Part shown: positions 7,711 to 16,014 of the stretch, in pieces | Numbering within the stretch: the first letter of the stretch is position 1 | Layout of the letters: the number at the start of each line of letters is the position of its first letter | Notes under the pieces: generated by a model | Seen by the model: the letters and a program-made list of their open reading frames with translations, nothing else | Told to the model about the DNA's origin: nothing | Database searches by the model: none | Program-made: the position numbers and the translations under genes | Source: an uncultured Lachnospiraceae bacterium | GTDB lineage: Bacteria > Bacillota_A > Clostridia > Lachnospirales > Lachnospiraceae | Assembly (NCBI GenBank): GCA_947564305.1 | Contig: CANOBT010000056.1 | Location: 1-31,749 of the forward strand | DNA: 31,749 nt | Direction of reading: 5' to 3'

Positions 7711-7964
7711 ATGTGTGCATGATTATACATTGTCGGACAAAGTCCGCCCGCTTGTAAAAGCATGAATTGCGGGATACCCATTGGGTATACATTTAGGTAT
7801 GCATATTCAATCTGTACAGAGGAAACTCCTGTACAGCGCATATCATGGGAAGTCCAGGCATATTTTCCTATGATATCACGAAAAAGGCTGCTGTCCATGT
7901 AATGGACAGCAATACAAAAGAAGCAATAAGTATTCCAAGCGTACAAAAATAAGGAGGAGCAACT
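7711..7964 (+). ncRNA. Unidentified multi-hairpin RNA leader or small RNA upstream of an amino-acid ABC transporter
   Basis: Five to six hairpins occur in about 180 bases. CGGAC/GTCCG (7734-7738, 7742-7746). GCTT/AAGC closing a GTAA GNRA loop (7750-7761), with a competing CCCGC/GCGGG pairing (7747-7751, 7769-7773). ATACCC/GGGTAT (7774-7779, 7783-7788). A 10-bp stem with one bulge capped by a GAAA tetraloop (7812-7836). A 12-bp stem (7840-7851 with 7865-7876). A perfect 9-bp stem with 3-base loop (7890-7898 with 7902-7910). No T-run follows the last hairpin, and AGGAGG of the first transporter gene comes about 45 bases later. I see no T-box, lysine, SAM or glycine riboswitch hallmark. Confidence 0.5.
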
Positions 7965-8789
7965 ATGAAAAAGAAATTATTAAGCCTTGTATTGATTGCG
8001 GCATGTGTATTTTCTATGGCAGCATGCGGCGGTTCAGACGAAGGAGATGCGAAGGACTCAGGAGAGACTGCAGGACAGACAAGTGAGTCAGATGCAGAGG
8101 ACGCATCTGAGGATGATGCCAGTGAGGGTGGAACCCTGATTATGGCGACAAATGCAGAATTTCCGCCGTATGAATACCATGATGGCGGTGAGATTGTAGG
8201 AATTGATGCAGAGATTGCACAGGCAATCGCTGAGGAACTGGGAATGACCCTGGAGATTGAAGATATGGCTTTTGACTCTATTATTACAGCGGTTTCCAGC
8301 GGAAAAGCAGATGTGGGGCTGGCAGGTATGACAGTAGACCCGGATCGTCAGAAGAATGTGAATTTCTCTGATACTTATGCCACAGCAGCACAGGTGATCA
8401 TTGTAAAAGAGGACAGCGCTATTACCGGCCCGGATGAATTGACAGGAAAGAAAATTGGCGTACAGCTTGGAACGACTGGAGATATTTACGCTGAGGACAT
8501 CGAGGATGCTGAAGTAGAACGTTATAACAAAGGAATGGAAGCTGTTCAGGCATTGCAGCAGGACAAGATTGATGCAGTGGTAATTGATGGGGAACCTGCA
8601 AAAGTCTTTGTGGCAGAGAACGAAGGACTGAAGGTTCTGGATGAGCCGCTGACGGAGGAAGAATATGCCATCGCAATTGCAAAAGACAATGATGAACTGC
8701 TCGAGAAGGTAAACACAGCGCTTGCGGCATTGAAAGATTCAGGGAAACTGGATGAGATTGTAGCAAAGTATATCTCAGCAGATGAGTAA
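7965..8789 (+). CDS. Amino-acid ABC transporter substrate-binding lipoprotein
   Basis: The product has 274 residues. It has a lipoprotein signal peptide with lipobox MAAC (lipidated Cys21), then an acidic Asp/Glu/Ser linker (about 24-55), then an SBP_bac_3 domain. Matching stretches are FPPYEYHDGGEIVGIDAEIA, KADVGLAGMTVDPDRQKNV and NFSDTY. The Arg in DPDRQ corresponds to the residue that binds the ligand carboxylate in GlnH-like proteins. Predicted role: binding of a polar amino acid at the outer membrane face and delivery to the permease below; the exact ligand is unknown. AAGGAGG precedes the ATG. Expression is probably set by the structured leader upstream. Confidence 0.92.
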   Translation: MKKKLLSLVLIAACVFSMAACGGSDEGDAKDSGETAGQTSESDAEDASEDDASEGGTLIMATNAEFPPYEYHDGGEIVGIDAEIAQAIAEELGMTLEIEDMAFDSIITAVSSGKADVGLAGMTVDPDRQKNVNFSDTYATAAQVIIVKEDSAITGPDELTGKKIGVQLGTTGDIYAEDIEDAEVERYNKGMEAVQALQQDKIDAVVIDGEPAKVFVAENEGLKVLDEPLTEEEYAIAIAKDNDELLEKVNTALAALKDSGKLDEIVAKYISADE

Positions 8790-8826
8790 TAACTATAAAC
8801 CAGGCATATAGACTGCTGTTAGTTAT
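8789..8826 (+). promoter_or_regulatory. Intercistronic hairpin between substrate-binding protein and permease genes
   Basis: ATAACTA (8789-8795) pairs with TAGTTAT (8820-8826) and there is no T-run after it. Hairpins at this place often stabilise the upstream mRNA, so that the binding protein is made in excess over membrane components; that role is inferred. Confidence 0.45.
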
Positions 8827-8850
8827 CTTGAGGAAGATGAGGAATAGAGC

Positions 8851-9534
8851 ATGCTGCAAGAAAGGTTTTACGATAATTTTATTAAGGATGACCGTTGGGA
8901 GTATATATGGGAAGGTCTGATGGTGACACTGCAGGTGACTTTTTTTGCGGTCCTTCTGGGAATCGTTATTGGTTTTCTGATTGCAATTATAAGGTCTACT
9001 TACGACAAGACCGGAAAAATGAAGATTTTAAATTTTTTCTGTAATGTCTATCTTACAGTTATTCGCGGTACTCCGGTAGTGGTACAGCTTTTGATTATTT
9101 ATTTTGTGATTTTCGGCAGTGTTGATATCAGTAAGGTATTTGTAGCAATTATGGCGTTTGGTATTAATTCCGGTGCGTATGTGGCAGAGATTTTCCGGTC
9201 AGGTATCATGTCGATAGACAACGGACAGTTTGAGGCAGGCAGAAGCCTTGGATTTAACTATACACAGACAATGCGGTATATCATTATGCCCCAGGCATTT
9301 AAAAATGTCCTTCCGGCACTTGGAAACGAGTTTATTGTCCTGTTGAAGGAGACCTCGGTTTCAGGTTATATCGCACTGCAGGATTTGACTAAGGGCGGAG
9401 ATATTATCAGGAGCCGTACATACGACGCATTTATGCCTCTTCTGGCCGTGGCACTGATTTATCTGGTTATGGTCATGATATTCACTAAATTGGTGAATAT
9501 GCTTGAGAGGAGGCTGAGAAACAGTGACCACTAA
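8851..9534 (+). CDS. Amino-acid ABC transporter permease
   Basis: The product has 227 residues with about five hydrophobic segments and the HisM/GlnP-type permease features: [20 protein letters not shown] at the N-terminus, [10 protein letters not shown], and the cytoplasmic EAA loop ([24 protein letters not shown]) that docks onto the ATPase. It forms the membrane channel, probably as a homodimer. The ATG follows an AGGAAT-type ribosome binding site. Its last 11 bases overlap the ATPase gene, indicating coupled translation. Confidence 0.93.
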   Translation: MLQERFYDNFIKDDRWEYIWEGLMVTLQVTFFAVLLGIVIGFLIAIIRSTYDKTGKMKILNFFCNVYLTVIRGTPVVVQLLIIYFVIFGSVDISKVFVAIMAFGINSGAYVAEIFRSGIMSIDNGQFEAGRSLGFNYTQTMRYIIMPQAFKNVLPALGNEFIVLLKETSVSGYIALQDLTKGGDIIRSRTYDAFMPLLAVALIYLVMVMIFTKLVNMLERRLRNSDH

Positions 9535-10270
9535 TGGGGATGTATTAATCAAAGTAGATGATATCCATAAAGTGTTTGCAAACAGCCTGCATGCTCTGAA
9601 TGGCGTCTCAGACGAGATATTAAAGGGAGAAGTTGTTGTGATTGTAGGGCCTTCCGGTTCCGGGAAGTCAACATTCCTGCGGTCATTGAATCTGTTGGAA
9701 GTTCCTACTTCCGGACATATTTATTTTGAAGGAGTGGATATCACAGGAAAACAGACCGATATAGACAAACATCGCCAGAAGATGGGAATGGTGTTCCAGC
9801 ATTTTAATCTGTTCCCGCATAAAACGATTTTGGAGAATGTGACACTTGCCCCGATTAAGCTTTTGAAAAAAAGTCAGGAAGAGGCTGACAGGCAGGCAAG
9901 AAAACTTTTAAAGAAGGTGGGGTTGGAAGAAAAAGCAGATGCTTATCCGTCCCAATTATCAGGAGGCCAGAAGCAGAGGATTGCGATTGTGCGCTCCCTG
10001 GCGATGGATCCTGATGTGATGCTGTTTGACGAACCGACTTCCGCGTTGGATCCGGAAATGGTCGGGGAAGTTTTGGAATTGATGAAGGAGCTTGCCCATG
10101 ATGGAATGACTATGGTAGTGGTGACACATGAGATGGGATTTGCGAAAGAAGTTGCCACCAGAGTGCTCTTTATGGATCAGGGACAGATTAAGGAGCAGGG
10201 GACGCCGGAAGAGTTCTTTGGAAATCCAAAGGATCCGAGGTTGCAAGAATTTTTATCAAAGATTTTGTGA
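9524..10270 (+). CDS. Amino-acid ABC transporter ATP-binding protein
   Basis: The 248-residue product has the full ABC ATPase set: Walker [11 protein letters not shown]-loop region [10 protein letters not shown], signature LSGGQKQR, Walker [13 protein letters not shown] and H-loop VVVTHE. It closely resembles GlnQ/HisP-type subunits. The start is GTG at 9524, preceded by GAGGAGG at about 9506-9512 inside the permease gene; the next in-frame starts would cut the first strand. It energises uptake with the two preceding gene products. Confidence 0.95.
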   Translation: MTTNGDVLIKVDDIHKVFANSLHALNGVSDEILKGEVVVIVGPSGSGKSTFLRSLNLLEVPTSGHIYFEGVDITGKQTDIDKHRQKMGMVFQHFNLFPHKTILENVTLAPIKLLKKSQEEADRQARKLLKKVGLEEKADAYPSQLSGGQKQRIAIVRSLAMDPDVMLFDEPTSALDPEMVGEVLELMKELAHDGMTMVVVTHEMGFAKEVATRVLFMDQGQIKEQGTPEEFFGNPKDPRLQEFLSKIL

Positions 10271-10306
10271 CAGAAAAAGTATAAGATTGTCTAAAAGGTG
10301 GAATAG

Positions 10307-10351
10307 AGTCTTACTGATTTTCAGAAATTGGAAGGTCAGTAAGACTTTTTT
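10307..10351 (+). terminator. Strong rho-independent terminator after the ABC operon
   Basis: AGTCTTACTGA (10307-10317) pairs perfectly over 11 bp with TCAGTAAGACT (10336-10346), followed by TTTTT. It ends only about 19 bases before the next start codon. Confidence 0.9.
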
Positions 10352-10369
10352 GAAAATAAAGGAGTTTAT

Positions 10370-12115
10370 ATGAAATATGAGCGTATTTCAAAAGGAGAAT
10401 TTTTGGAACGTCCCAACCGATTTATTGCCTATGCGCAGTTGGCAGGAAAGAAAGAGGTGGTCCACGTAAAAAATACAGGACGGTGTGCAGAGCTGCTGAT
10501 TCCGGGGGCATCCATCTATGTACAGGAAAGTGATAATCCTGCCAGAAAAACAAAGTGGGATTTGATCAGTGTAGAAAAGGGTACCAGAATGATTAATATG
10601 GATTCCCAGATTCCTAATCGAGTGGTGAGGGAATGGGTGGAGTCTGGCAATCTGGGAGATGATATCTGTCTGGTGAAACCAGAGACAACTTATAGAAATT
10701 CAAGGTTTGATCTGTATGTTGAGACAAAGGAGCGCAAGATTTTTATTGAAGTAAAAGGGGTGACGCTGGAGGAAAATGGTGTGGTGCGATTTCCGGATGC
10801 ACCCAGCGAGCGGGCAGTAAAGCATTTGCAGGAACTTGGAAAGGCTGTGAAGGATGGCTATGAGGCCTATGTGTTCTTTGTGATTCAAATGAAGGATGTC
10901 CGGTATTTTACACCGAACATGGATACACATCCGGCTTTTGGTGAAGCTTTAAAGGCGGCGAAGGCAGATGGAGTAAAAATATTAGCCTATGACTGTCAGG
11001 TGTCTGCAGATAGTATTCAGATTGCAGATCCGGTTCCCGTTGTACTGGAAAGCCCGAGACTGAAAGAGACAGTGGAGCCAGTCACAGCATGGTACCTGGA
11101 AAATAAGAGGGACCTGCCCTGGCGGAATACTTCGGATGCATACCGTATCTGGGTATCAGAGATTATGCTGCAGCAGACACGGGTTGAAGCTGTGAAACGT
11201 TATTATGAACGTTTTCTGCGGGAACTGCCCACAGTAAAAGAACTGGCAGATGTTCCGGAGGACAGGCTGATGAAGCTGTGGGAAGGGCTGGGATACTATA
11301 ACCGCGTGAGAAACATGCAAAAGGCAGCGCGCCAGGTGATGGAGGAATATGGAGGAGAATTTCCACATACATATGATACAATCAAGTCTCTCACAGGAAT
11401 TGGAAATTACACGGCAGGTGCCATTAGTTCTTTTGCATTTGGAATTCCAAAACCGGCAGTAGACGGGAACGTACTCAGGGTCTTATCGCGTGTGCTTGCA
11501 AGCGAAGAGAATATTATGAAAGCAGATGTACGCGCGAAGATGGAGCGTGCAGTGGAGGAAGTGATTCCGAAAGAGGCCGCATCGGATTTTAATCAGGGAT
11601 TGATTGAATTGGGGGCTCTTATATGCGTTCCGAATGGAGAACCCAAATGTAAGGTTTGTCCCCTTGCTGCGCTTTGCCTCGCCAGAGAGAAGGGAATTCA
11701 AGACCAACTTCCGGTGAGAACAAAGGCGAAGGCAAGGAGAATTGAAAAAAAGACTGTTTTTATTTTCAGGGATACAGAAAAAGTAGCAATCCGAAAGCGT
11801 CCTTCAAAGGGACTGCTTGCCGGCCTGTATGAGCTGCCCAATGTGGAAGGGCATCTGAGCCAAAGGGAAGCAGTGGCTTATGGGAAATCCATTGGTCTGA
11901 TTCCAATCCGCGTACAGAAGCTGGGAGAGGCAAAGCATGTTTTCAGTCATATCGAGTGGCATATGACAGGCTATGAAATGTTGGTCGATGAATTGGAAAG
12001 AAATTGCAGTGCGGAGATGATTTTTGCTGAGAATAAAGAATTGGAGACGGTGTATTCTATTCCTTCGGCTTTCGAATTTTATATGTCAGTTTTCCGAGAT
12101 TTCTCAAATGCTTGA
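10370..12115 (+). CDS. SfsA-MutY fusion: DNA-binding/nuclease-fold domain joined to A/G-specific adenine glycosylase
   Basis: The product has 581 residues. Residues 1 to about 228 match SfsA: an OB-like N-terminal region (NTGRCAELLIPG) and a PD-(D/E)XK-like core (RFDLYVE...IFIEVKGVTL, with E127 and the following Lys). From about 235 it is a complete MutY. There is a HhH-GPD domain with E264 in WVSEIMLQQT and catalytic-type Asp365 in VDGNVLRVLSR. An iron-sulphur site uses Cys419, 427, 430 and 436 (C-X7-C-X2-C-X5-C, one residue longer in the first gap than textbook MutY). A C-terminal NUDIX-like 8-oxoG recognition domain starts around residue 460. MutY removes adenine opposite 8-oxoguanine. The frame is continuous. 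AAAGGAG precedes the ATG, but a terminator sits just upstream with no clear promoter after it. Confidence 0.92.
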   Translation: MKYERISKGEFLERPNRFIAYAQLAGKKEVVHVKNTGRCAELLIPGASIYVQESDNPARKTKWDLISVEKGTRMINMDSQIPNRVVREWVESGNLGDDICLVKPETTYRNSRFDLYVETKERKIFIEVKGVTLEENGVVRFPDAPSERAVKHLQELGKAVKDGYEAYVFFVIQMKDVRYFTPNMDTHPAFGEALKAAKADGVKILAYDCQVSADSIQIADPVPVVLESPRLKETVEPVTAWYLENKRDLPWRNTSDAYRIWVSEIMLQQTRVEAVKRYYERFLRELPTVKELADVPEDRLMKLWEGLGYYNRVRNMQKAARQVMEEYGGEFPHTYDTIKSLTGIGNYTAGAISSFAFGIPKPAVDGNVLRVLSRVLASEENIMKADVRAKMERAVEEVIPKEAASDFNQGLIELGALICVPNGEPKCKVCPLAALCLAREKGIQDQLPVRTKAKARRIEKKTVFIFRDTEKVAIRKRPSKGLLAGLYELPNVEGHLSQREAVAYGKSIGLIPIRVQKLGEAKHVFSHIEWHMTGYEMLVDELERNCSAEMIFAENKELETVYSIPSAFEFYMSVFRDFSNA

Positions 12116-12140
12116 TTTGCAGTATACAAATGAGTATGAT
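12112..12140 (+). promoter_or_regulatory. Promoter for the TetR gene
   Basis: TTGATT (12112-12117), overlapping the stop codon of the preceding gene, and TATGAT (12135-12140) are exactly 17 bases apart. A GTATAC palindrome lies in the spacer. Confidence 0.6.
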
Positions 12141-12173
12141 ATAATTTTTATAAAGTAAGGGAGGGTAACAGAC

Positions 12174-12776
12174 ATGAGTGAGAAGGTGGAGTTATCCAGG
12201 CAGCAGCAAAAGTCGAAGGAGACGAAAGACCGGATTTTTCGGGCAGCAAAGCAGATTTTGAAGAAAAAGGGATATGAAGAGCTATCCATTAAGAATATCT
12301 GCGAGGAAGCAGGTGTTTCTAATGGCAGCTTTTATCATCATTTTAAGACGAAGGATGACTTGCTTTCCTATTATATAGAGGAACAACCAAGTATTAATCC
12401 AGAGCTTTTGGAGTTGCCGCGCAATGTAGATGAGGCTAAAATTGCGATTATCAGGGTATATCTGAATTATGTAGAGTACTGCAGAGAATTGGGAGTAGAA
12501 TTCATGTCCGGATATTATAATCCGAAAAATCAGGCATTGAATGCTGCAATACGCACAGAACGACCATACCCCATCGTGACAGTGCAGGCATATGTGGAAA
12601 AGGCGGCCATTGCAGGAGTAATTCGCCTGAATGTGGACATTGAGTCATTTACCACAGATATCCGAATGATTGTGATTGGAAATGTATTCGAGTGGTGTCT
12701 GCGTAATGGAGAAGCAGATTTTGAGGGAAATATGAGACGTTCCCTTGGAAAGTATCTGGACAGTACAGTCTTTTGA
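12174..12776 (+). CDS. TetR-family transcriptional regulator
   Basis: The 200-residue product has an N-terminal TetR helix-turn-helix (about 18-65: DRIFRAAKQILKKKGYEELS, then NICEEAGVSNGSFYHHFKTK). The C-terminal ligand-binding half is divergent and I cannot assign an inducer. It is followed after 37 bases by a lipid-kinase-like gene in the same direction, so it may control that gene and itself; this is inferred from position. The ribosome binding site AGGGAGG is strong. Confidence 0.9.
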   Translation: MSEKVELSRQQQKSKETKDRIFRAAKQILKKKGYEELSIKNICEEAGVSNGSFYHHFKTKDDLLSYYIEEQPSINPELLELPRNVDEAKIAIIRVYLNYVEYCRELGVEFMSGYYNPKNQALNAAIRTERPYPIVTVQAYVEKAAIAGVIRLNVDIESFTTDIRMIVIGNVFEWCLRNGEADFEGNMRRSLGKYLDSTVF

Positions 12777-12813
12777 GAAGAGAAGACTTTTTTGCGGTCC
12801 TCGGAGGTAACAC

Positions 12814-13734
12814 ATGAAATATACTTTTATTGTAAATCCAAAATCACGTTCCGGACGCGGAGGGATGATTTGGAATCTGGTGGAGCCAGAATTAAAGAAA
12901 AGAAGAATTGATTATCAGGTATTTTATACACAGCATGAGCGTCATGCGATGGAAATTACTGCGGAGATTACTGCCGACGGACAGGGACACACATTAGTGG
13001 TAGTAGGCGGTGACGGGACGGTCAATGAGGTTGTCAATGGAATTTATGACTATTCTAAGATGGTCCTTGGATATATACCAACTGGCTCCGGAAATGATTT
13101 TACCAGGGCTTTGCAGCTTCCTACTGATTTTCATGAAGCATTGGAGATTATCCTTCATACAGGCAGAAGGATTCCCATGGATGTGGGGCGTGTAAGCTGT
13201 GCAGGAAATACATATCGATTTGCGGTCAGTACGGGAATTGGATTCGATGCTGCGGTCTGCCACCGGGCAGCAGTGTCTTCCGTAAAAACGGTGCTGAATA
13301 AGCTAGGGCTTGGGAAGCTGACCTACCTTGCAATTGCGTTAAGACTGCTCTTAGCCCAACGTACAGGCAGGGCGGAAATCTGTCTGGATGGGGATGAGCA
13401 GAAAAGATTTGAACATACGTATTTTGCAGCGGTGATGAATCATCCTTATGAAGGCGGCGGGTTCTTTTTTTGTCCAAAAGCAGAGATTGGAGACAAAATG
13501 CTGGATGTGATTGTGGCATCGGAATTGCCGAAATGGAAGATTTTGCTGCTGCTGCCCACCGCGTTTAAAGGAAAGCATGTGAAATACAAAGGAATTTCGA
13601 TTTATAGATGCAAAAAGATTTCTGTTAAAATGAGTGAGAAGCAGCCAATCCATGCAGACGGTGAGCCGATTGCTGTGGAACAGGAAATGACAGTGACTCT
13701 GGAGTCAGAACAACTTCAAGTGATTGCACCATAA
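12814..13734 (+). CDS. Diacylglycerol/sphingosine-kinase-like lipid kinase (DAGK catalytic domain)
   Basis: The product has 306 residues, usual for DgkB/YegS/BmrU-type proteins. It has FIVNPKSRSGRGG at the N-terminus, the nucleotide-binding GGDGTVNEVVNGI around residues 67-79, PTGSGNDFTRAL shortly after, and the C-terminal HADGEPI motif. Such enzymes phosphorylate diacylglycerol or related lipids at the membrane face, recycling diacylglycerol into phospholipid synthesis. GGAGG lies before the ATG. Placed between a TetR regulator and a PAP2-type phosphatase, it suggests lipid phosphorylation/dephosphorylation; the substrate is not shown. Confidence 0.9.
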   Translation: MKYTFIVNPKSRSGRGGMIWNLVEPELKKRRIDYQVFYTQHERHAMEITAEITADGQGHTLVVVGGDGTVNEVVNGIYDYSKMVLGYIPTGSGNDFTRALQLPTDFHEALEIILHTGRRIPMDVGRVSCAGNTYRFAVSTGIGFDAAVCHRAAVSSVKTVLNKLGLGKLTYLAIALRLLLAQRTGRAEICLDGDEQKRFEHTYFAAVMNHPYEGGGFFFCPKAEIGDKMLDVIVASELPKWKILLLLPTAFKGKHVKYKGISIYRCKKISVKMSEKQPIHADGEPIAVEQEMTVTLESEQLQVIAP

Positions 13735-13820
13735 ATATTAGTAAAATATGGTTGTTGTTCGGGGCATCATGCATTGTAATAAAAGATTTGCAAATGTTTA
13801 TAAATCTTTTGTGAACGTCC

Positions 13821-13849
13821 TTGTCGTTATAAGGGATTCGTGCTATAAT
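13821..13849 (+). promoter_or_regulatory. Promoter for the PAP2-family gene and trpS
   Basis: TTGTCG (13821-13826), a 17-base spacer and a perfect TATAAT (13844-13849) with TGC directly upstream (extended -10). An AT-rich inverted repeat, AAAAGATTT/AAATCTTTT (13781-13789, 13802-13810), lies before it. Confidence 0.65.
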
Positions 13850-13947
13850 CGGGAAATGAAAAGTACAGGGGATTGATTTAGCTTTATAGTTCGGCAATAC
13901 TGCCTGCATGGCCGGACTGTAAGATTTTCTAAGAGGGAGCGTTTCAT

Positions 13948-14634
13948 ATGACCAAAAAGGAAAGGGCGGCACAATTACTGAGGAAATATAGGCATGGCTG
14001 GGTATTTAGTTATCTGTTGATCTATCTGCTGTGGTTTTTTTATCTTGAAAAGCATGTGACGAAGAATTATCTGGTACTGCATGCTGCGATAGACGATAAG
14101 ATTCCATTTATAGAATATTTTATTATTCCGTATTTGTCATGGTTTGTTTTTATTGCAGTGGTATTTTTATATTTCTTTTTTACGGATGTAGAAGGGTTTT
14201 ATAAGCTTGCCAAGCTGATGTTTACCGGGATGACAATTTTTCTGATTGTTTCCACATTGATTCCGAACGGCGTACATTTACGCCCTTATGTATTTGAGCG
14301 GGATAATATTTTCGTAGATATGGTTAGAATGTTATATTGGGCAGATACACCGACGAACGTGATGCCTAGTATCCATGTGTATAATTCACTAGCAGCATGC
14401 ATTGCCATCTATCACAGCAGGAAGCTTCAAGAGCATAAGATAGTGTGCCATGCGGCTTACTGTCTTGCTGCGCTGATTATACTTTCCACATTATTCTTAA
14501 AGCAGCATTCTGTGATTGATGTGATGACAGCTTTTGGAATGGCATATACATTGTATCATGTTTTCTATATACCGGAAGGACACCGGTATATGAAGGAAAG
14601 GCGTGTGAAAACAGCTCTTTTATCAAGTAAGTGA
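13948..14634 (+). CDS. PAP2-family membrane phosphatase
   Basis: The 228-residue protein has about six hydrophobic segments. Two phosphatase signature pieces appear late in the chain: MPSIHVYNS (PSxH) and KQHSVIDV (HxxxD). The first signature (KxxxxxxRP) is represented only by LRPYVF near residue 110. This arrangement resembles the inositol-phosphorylceramide-synthase-like branch of PAP2 proteins. Likely role: dephosphorylation of, or headgroup transfer on, a lipid phosphate at the membrane; the substrate is unknown. GAGGGAGCG precedes the ATG, and the end overlaps upstream in-frame sequence of trpS. Confidence 0.82.
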   Translation: MTKKERAAQLLRKYRHGWVFSYLLIYLLWFFYLEKHVTKNYLVLHAAIDDKIPFIEYFIIPYLSWFVFIAVVFLYFFFTDVEGFYKLAKLMFTGMTIFLIVSTLIPNGVHLRPYVFERDNIFVDMVRMLYWADTPTNVMPSIHVYNSLAACIAIYHSRKLQEHKIVCHAAYCLAALIILSTLFLKQHSVIDVMTAFGMAYTLYHVFYIPEGHRYMKERRVKTALLSSK

Positions 14635-14660
14635 AAGTGATGAGGAGGAAGAGAGAAACT

Positions 14661-15749
14661 ATGGGTAAGATTATGTTGACAGGAGACAGACCTACCGGAA
14701 GGCTGCATGTAGGCCATTATGTGGGTTCTTTGAGAAGAAGGGTGGAGCTGCAGAATTCCGGAGGGTTTGACGATATTTTTATAATGATTGCGGATGCGCA
14801 GGCATTGACAGATAATGCAGATAATCCGGAGAAGGTACGGCAGAATATTATTGAGGTGGCATTAGATTATCTGGCATGCGGACTGGACCCGGAAAAGTCT
14901 ACTCTGTTTATTCAGTCGCAGGTGCCCCAGCTGTGCGAACTTTCGTTTTATTATATGAATCTGGTAACGGTGTCCAGATTGCAGAGGAATCCCACTGTGA
15001 AGTCTGAGATTCAGATGCGGAATTTTGAGGCAAGTATACCGGTAGGCTTTTTCACATATCCAATCAGCCAGGCGGCAGATATCACCGCATTTAAAGCAAC
15101 GACAGTTCCGGTTGGGGAAGACCAGCTTCCTATGCTGGAGCAGACAAAAGAGATTGTAAGAAAATTTAATTCCCTGTACGGGGATACATTGATTGAGCCG
15201 GAAATTCTTCTGCCGGATAATCAGGCATGTATGCGCCTGCCGGGAATTGACGGCAAGGCAAAGATGAGTAAGTCATTGAATAATTGTATTTATCTTTCGG
15301 AAGAGCCGGATGAGATTAAGCAGAAAGTGTTCAGCATGTTTACGGATCCGACGCATATTCGTATTGATGATCCAGGGAAACTGGAAGGGAATACGGTTTT
15401 TACTTATTTGGACGCATTCTGCAAGCCGGAACATTTTTCAGAATTTTTGCCGGAATATGCAAGTCTGGATGAACTTAAGGCTCATTACAAGCGCGGTGGA
15501 TTGGGAGATATGAAGGTGAAGCGTTTTCTCAATTCAGTCCTTCAGGCTGAGTTAGAGCCAATCAGAAACAGAAGGAAAGAGTATCAAAAGGATATTCCGT
15601 ATGTATATGAGATTTTGAGAAAGGGTAGTGAGAAGGCGGAAAAGGTGGCTGCGGAGACATTACGCGATGTAAAAGCCGCGATGAAGATTAATTATTTTGA
15701 TGACCAGGAATTGATTTCTAGCCAGGCAGAAAAGTTTCATCAGTCATAG
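14661..15749 (+). CDS. trpS: Tryptophanyl-tRNA synthetase
   Basis: The 362-residue class I synthetase has the HIGH-type motif [12 protein letters not shown] at the N-terminus and the KMSKS motif within [11 protein letters not shown]. The intervening Rossmann-fold body includes [20 protein letters not shown]. It charges tRNA-Trp in the cytoplasm. The frame is open from 14631, but GAGGAGG at 14642-14648 and the conserved [14 protein letters not shown] start favour 14661. It follows the PAP2 gene with no terminator, so they share a transcript. Confidence 0.95.
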   Translation: MGKIMLTGDRPTGRLHVGHYVGSLRRRVELQNSGGFDDIFIMIADAQALTDNADNPEKVRQNIIEVALDYLACGLDPEKSTLFIQSQVPQLCELSFYYMNLVTVSRLQRNPTVKSEIQMRNFEASIPVGFFTYPISQAADITAFKATTVPVGEDQLPMLEQTKEIVRKFNSLYGDTLIEPEILLPDNQACMRLPGIDGKAKMSKSLNNCIYLSEEPDEIKQKVFSMFTDPTHIRIDDPGKLEGNTVFTYLDAFCKPEHFSEFLPEYASLDELKAHYKRGGLGDMKVKRFLNSVLQAELEPIRNRRKEYQKDIPYVYEILRKGSEKAEKVAAETLRDVKAAMKINYFDDQELISSQAEKFHQS

Positions 15750-15761
15750 TATAGAATGATG

Positions 15762-15799
15762 AAAGCCTCGTTGTTTACAGACAGCGGGGCTTTTATTTT
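15762..15799 (+). terminator. Terminator after trpS
   Basis: AAAGCCTCG (15762-15770) pairs with CGGGGCTTT (15785-15793), 9 bp including one G-U, followed by a T-rich tail. Confidence 0.85.
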
Positions 15800-15803
15800 G
15801 ATA

Positions 15804-15834
15804 TACAAAAACAGCAGGATATCCATCCTGCTGT
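15804..15834 (-). terminator. Terminator of tRNA-Arg (minus strand)
   Basis: ACAGCAGGAT (15811-15820) and ATCCTGCTGT (15825-15834) form a 10-bp stem with a 4-base loop. Read on the minus strand it is followed by TTTTTG, 7 bases beyond the tRNA 3' end. Confidence 0.85.
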
Positions 15835-15841
15835 TCTTTGA

Positions 15842-15915
15842 CGTGCGATAGAGGATTCGAACCCCCGACCTTCTGGTCCGTAGCCAGACGCTCTATCCAG
15901 CTGAGCTAATCGCAC
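15842..15915 (-). tRNA. tRNA-Arg (anticodon ACG)
   Basis: On the minus strand the sequence folds as a 74-base cloverleaf. The acceptor stem is GTGCGAT/ATCGCAC, the D-arm contains TAGCTCAGCTGGATAGAGC, the anticodon stem TCTGG/CCAGA encloses loop CTACGGA, and the T-arm contains GGTTCGAATCC. Anticodon ACG (read as ICG) decodes CGU/CGC/CGA arginine codons. The discriminator is G and CCA is not encoded. It has its own consensus promoter and terminator. Confidence 0.96.
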
Positions 15916-15923
15916 AAAATGAT

Positions 15924-15969
15924 AAAGCCGCTCACAACATAAACTAGTATATAATAGAAGAGCGGCTTT
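15924..15969 (-). terminator. Terminator-like hairpin after the phosphofructokinase gene, with the tRNA -10 box in its loop
   Basis: AAAGCCGCTC (15924-15933) and GAGCGGCTTT (15960-15969) are a perfect 10-bp inverted repeat 45 bases after the pfp stop, with ATCATTTT as the 3' tail on the minus strand. The 26-base loop contains the tRNA -10 box. Confidence 0.65.
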
Positions 15970-15974
15970 GTCAA
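15946..15974 (-). promoter_or_regulatory. Consensus promoter of tRNA-Arg
   Basis: On the minus strand a perfect TTGACA (15974-15969) and TATACT (15951-15946) are exactly 17 bases apart. Transcription would start near 15939, about 24 bases before the tRNA. Confidence 0.82.
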
Positions 15975-16014
15975 GTTCTAAAATGAATTTATTTCCAAAA
16001 ATTATTTATCGGTA

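Noticed and set aside
7707..7946. A 79-residue minus-strand open frame across the structured leader
   Set aside because: No ribosome binding site or family resemblance; the region is better explained by hairpins behind a plus-strand promoter.
7711..7964. T-box or other known riboswitch class
   Set aside because: No T-box AGGGTGG-type sequence, specifier arrangement or terminator/antiterminator T-run; no hallmark of lysine, SAM or glycine riboswitches is visible.
13781..13810. AT-rich inverted repeat as terminator of the lipid-kinase gene
   Set aside because: The 9-bp stem is nearly all A/T with a 12-base loop and no separate T tail; it is too weak to call.
15842..15915. tRNA-Arg as integration site of the accessory island
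   Set aside because: The tRNA is about 9 kb from the island with core genes on both sides, and no repeated 3' tRNA fragment was noticed near 24.5 kb.
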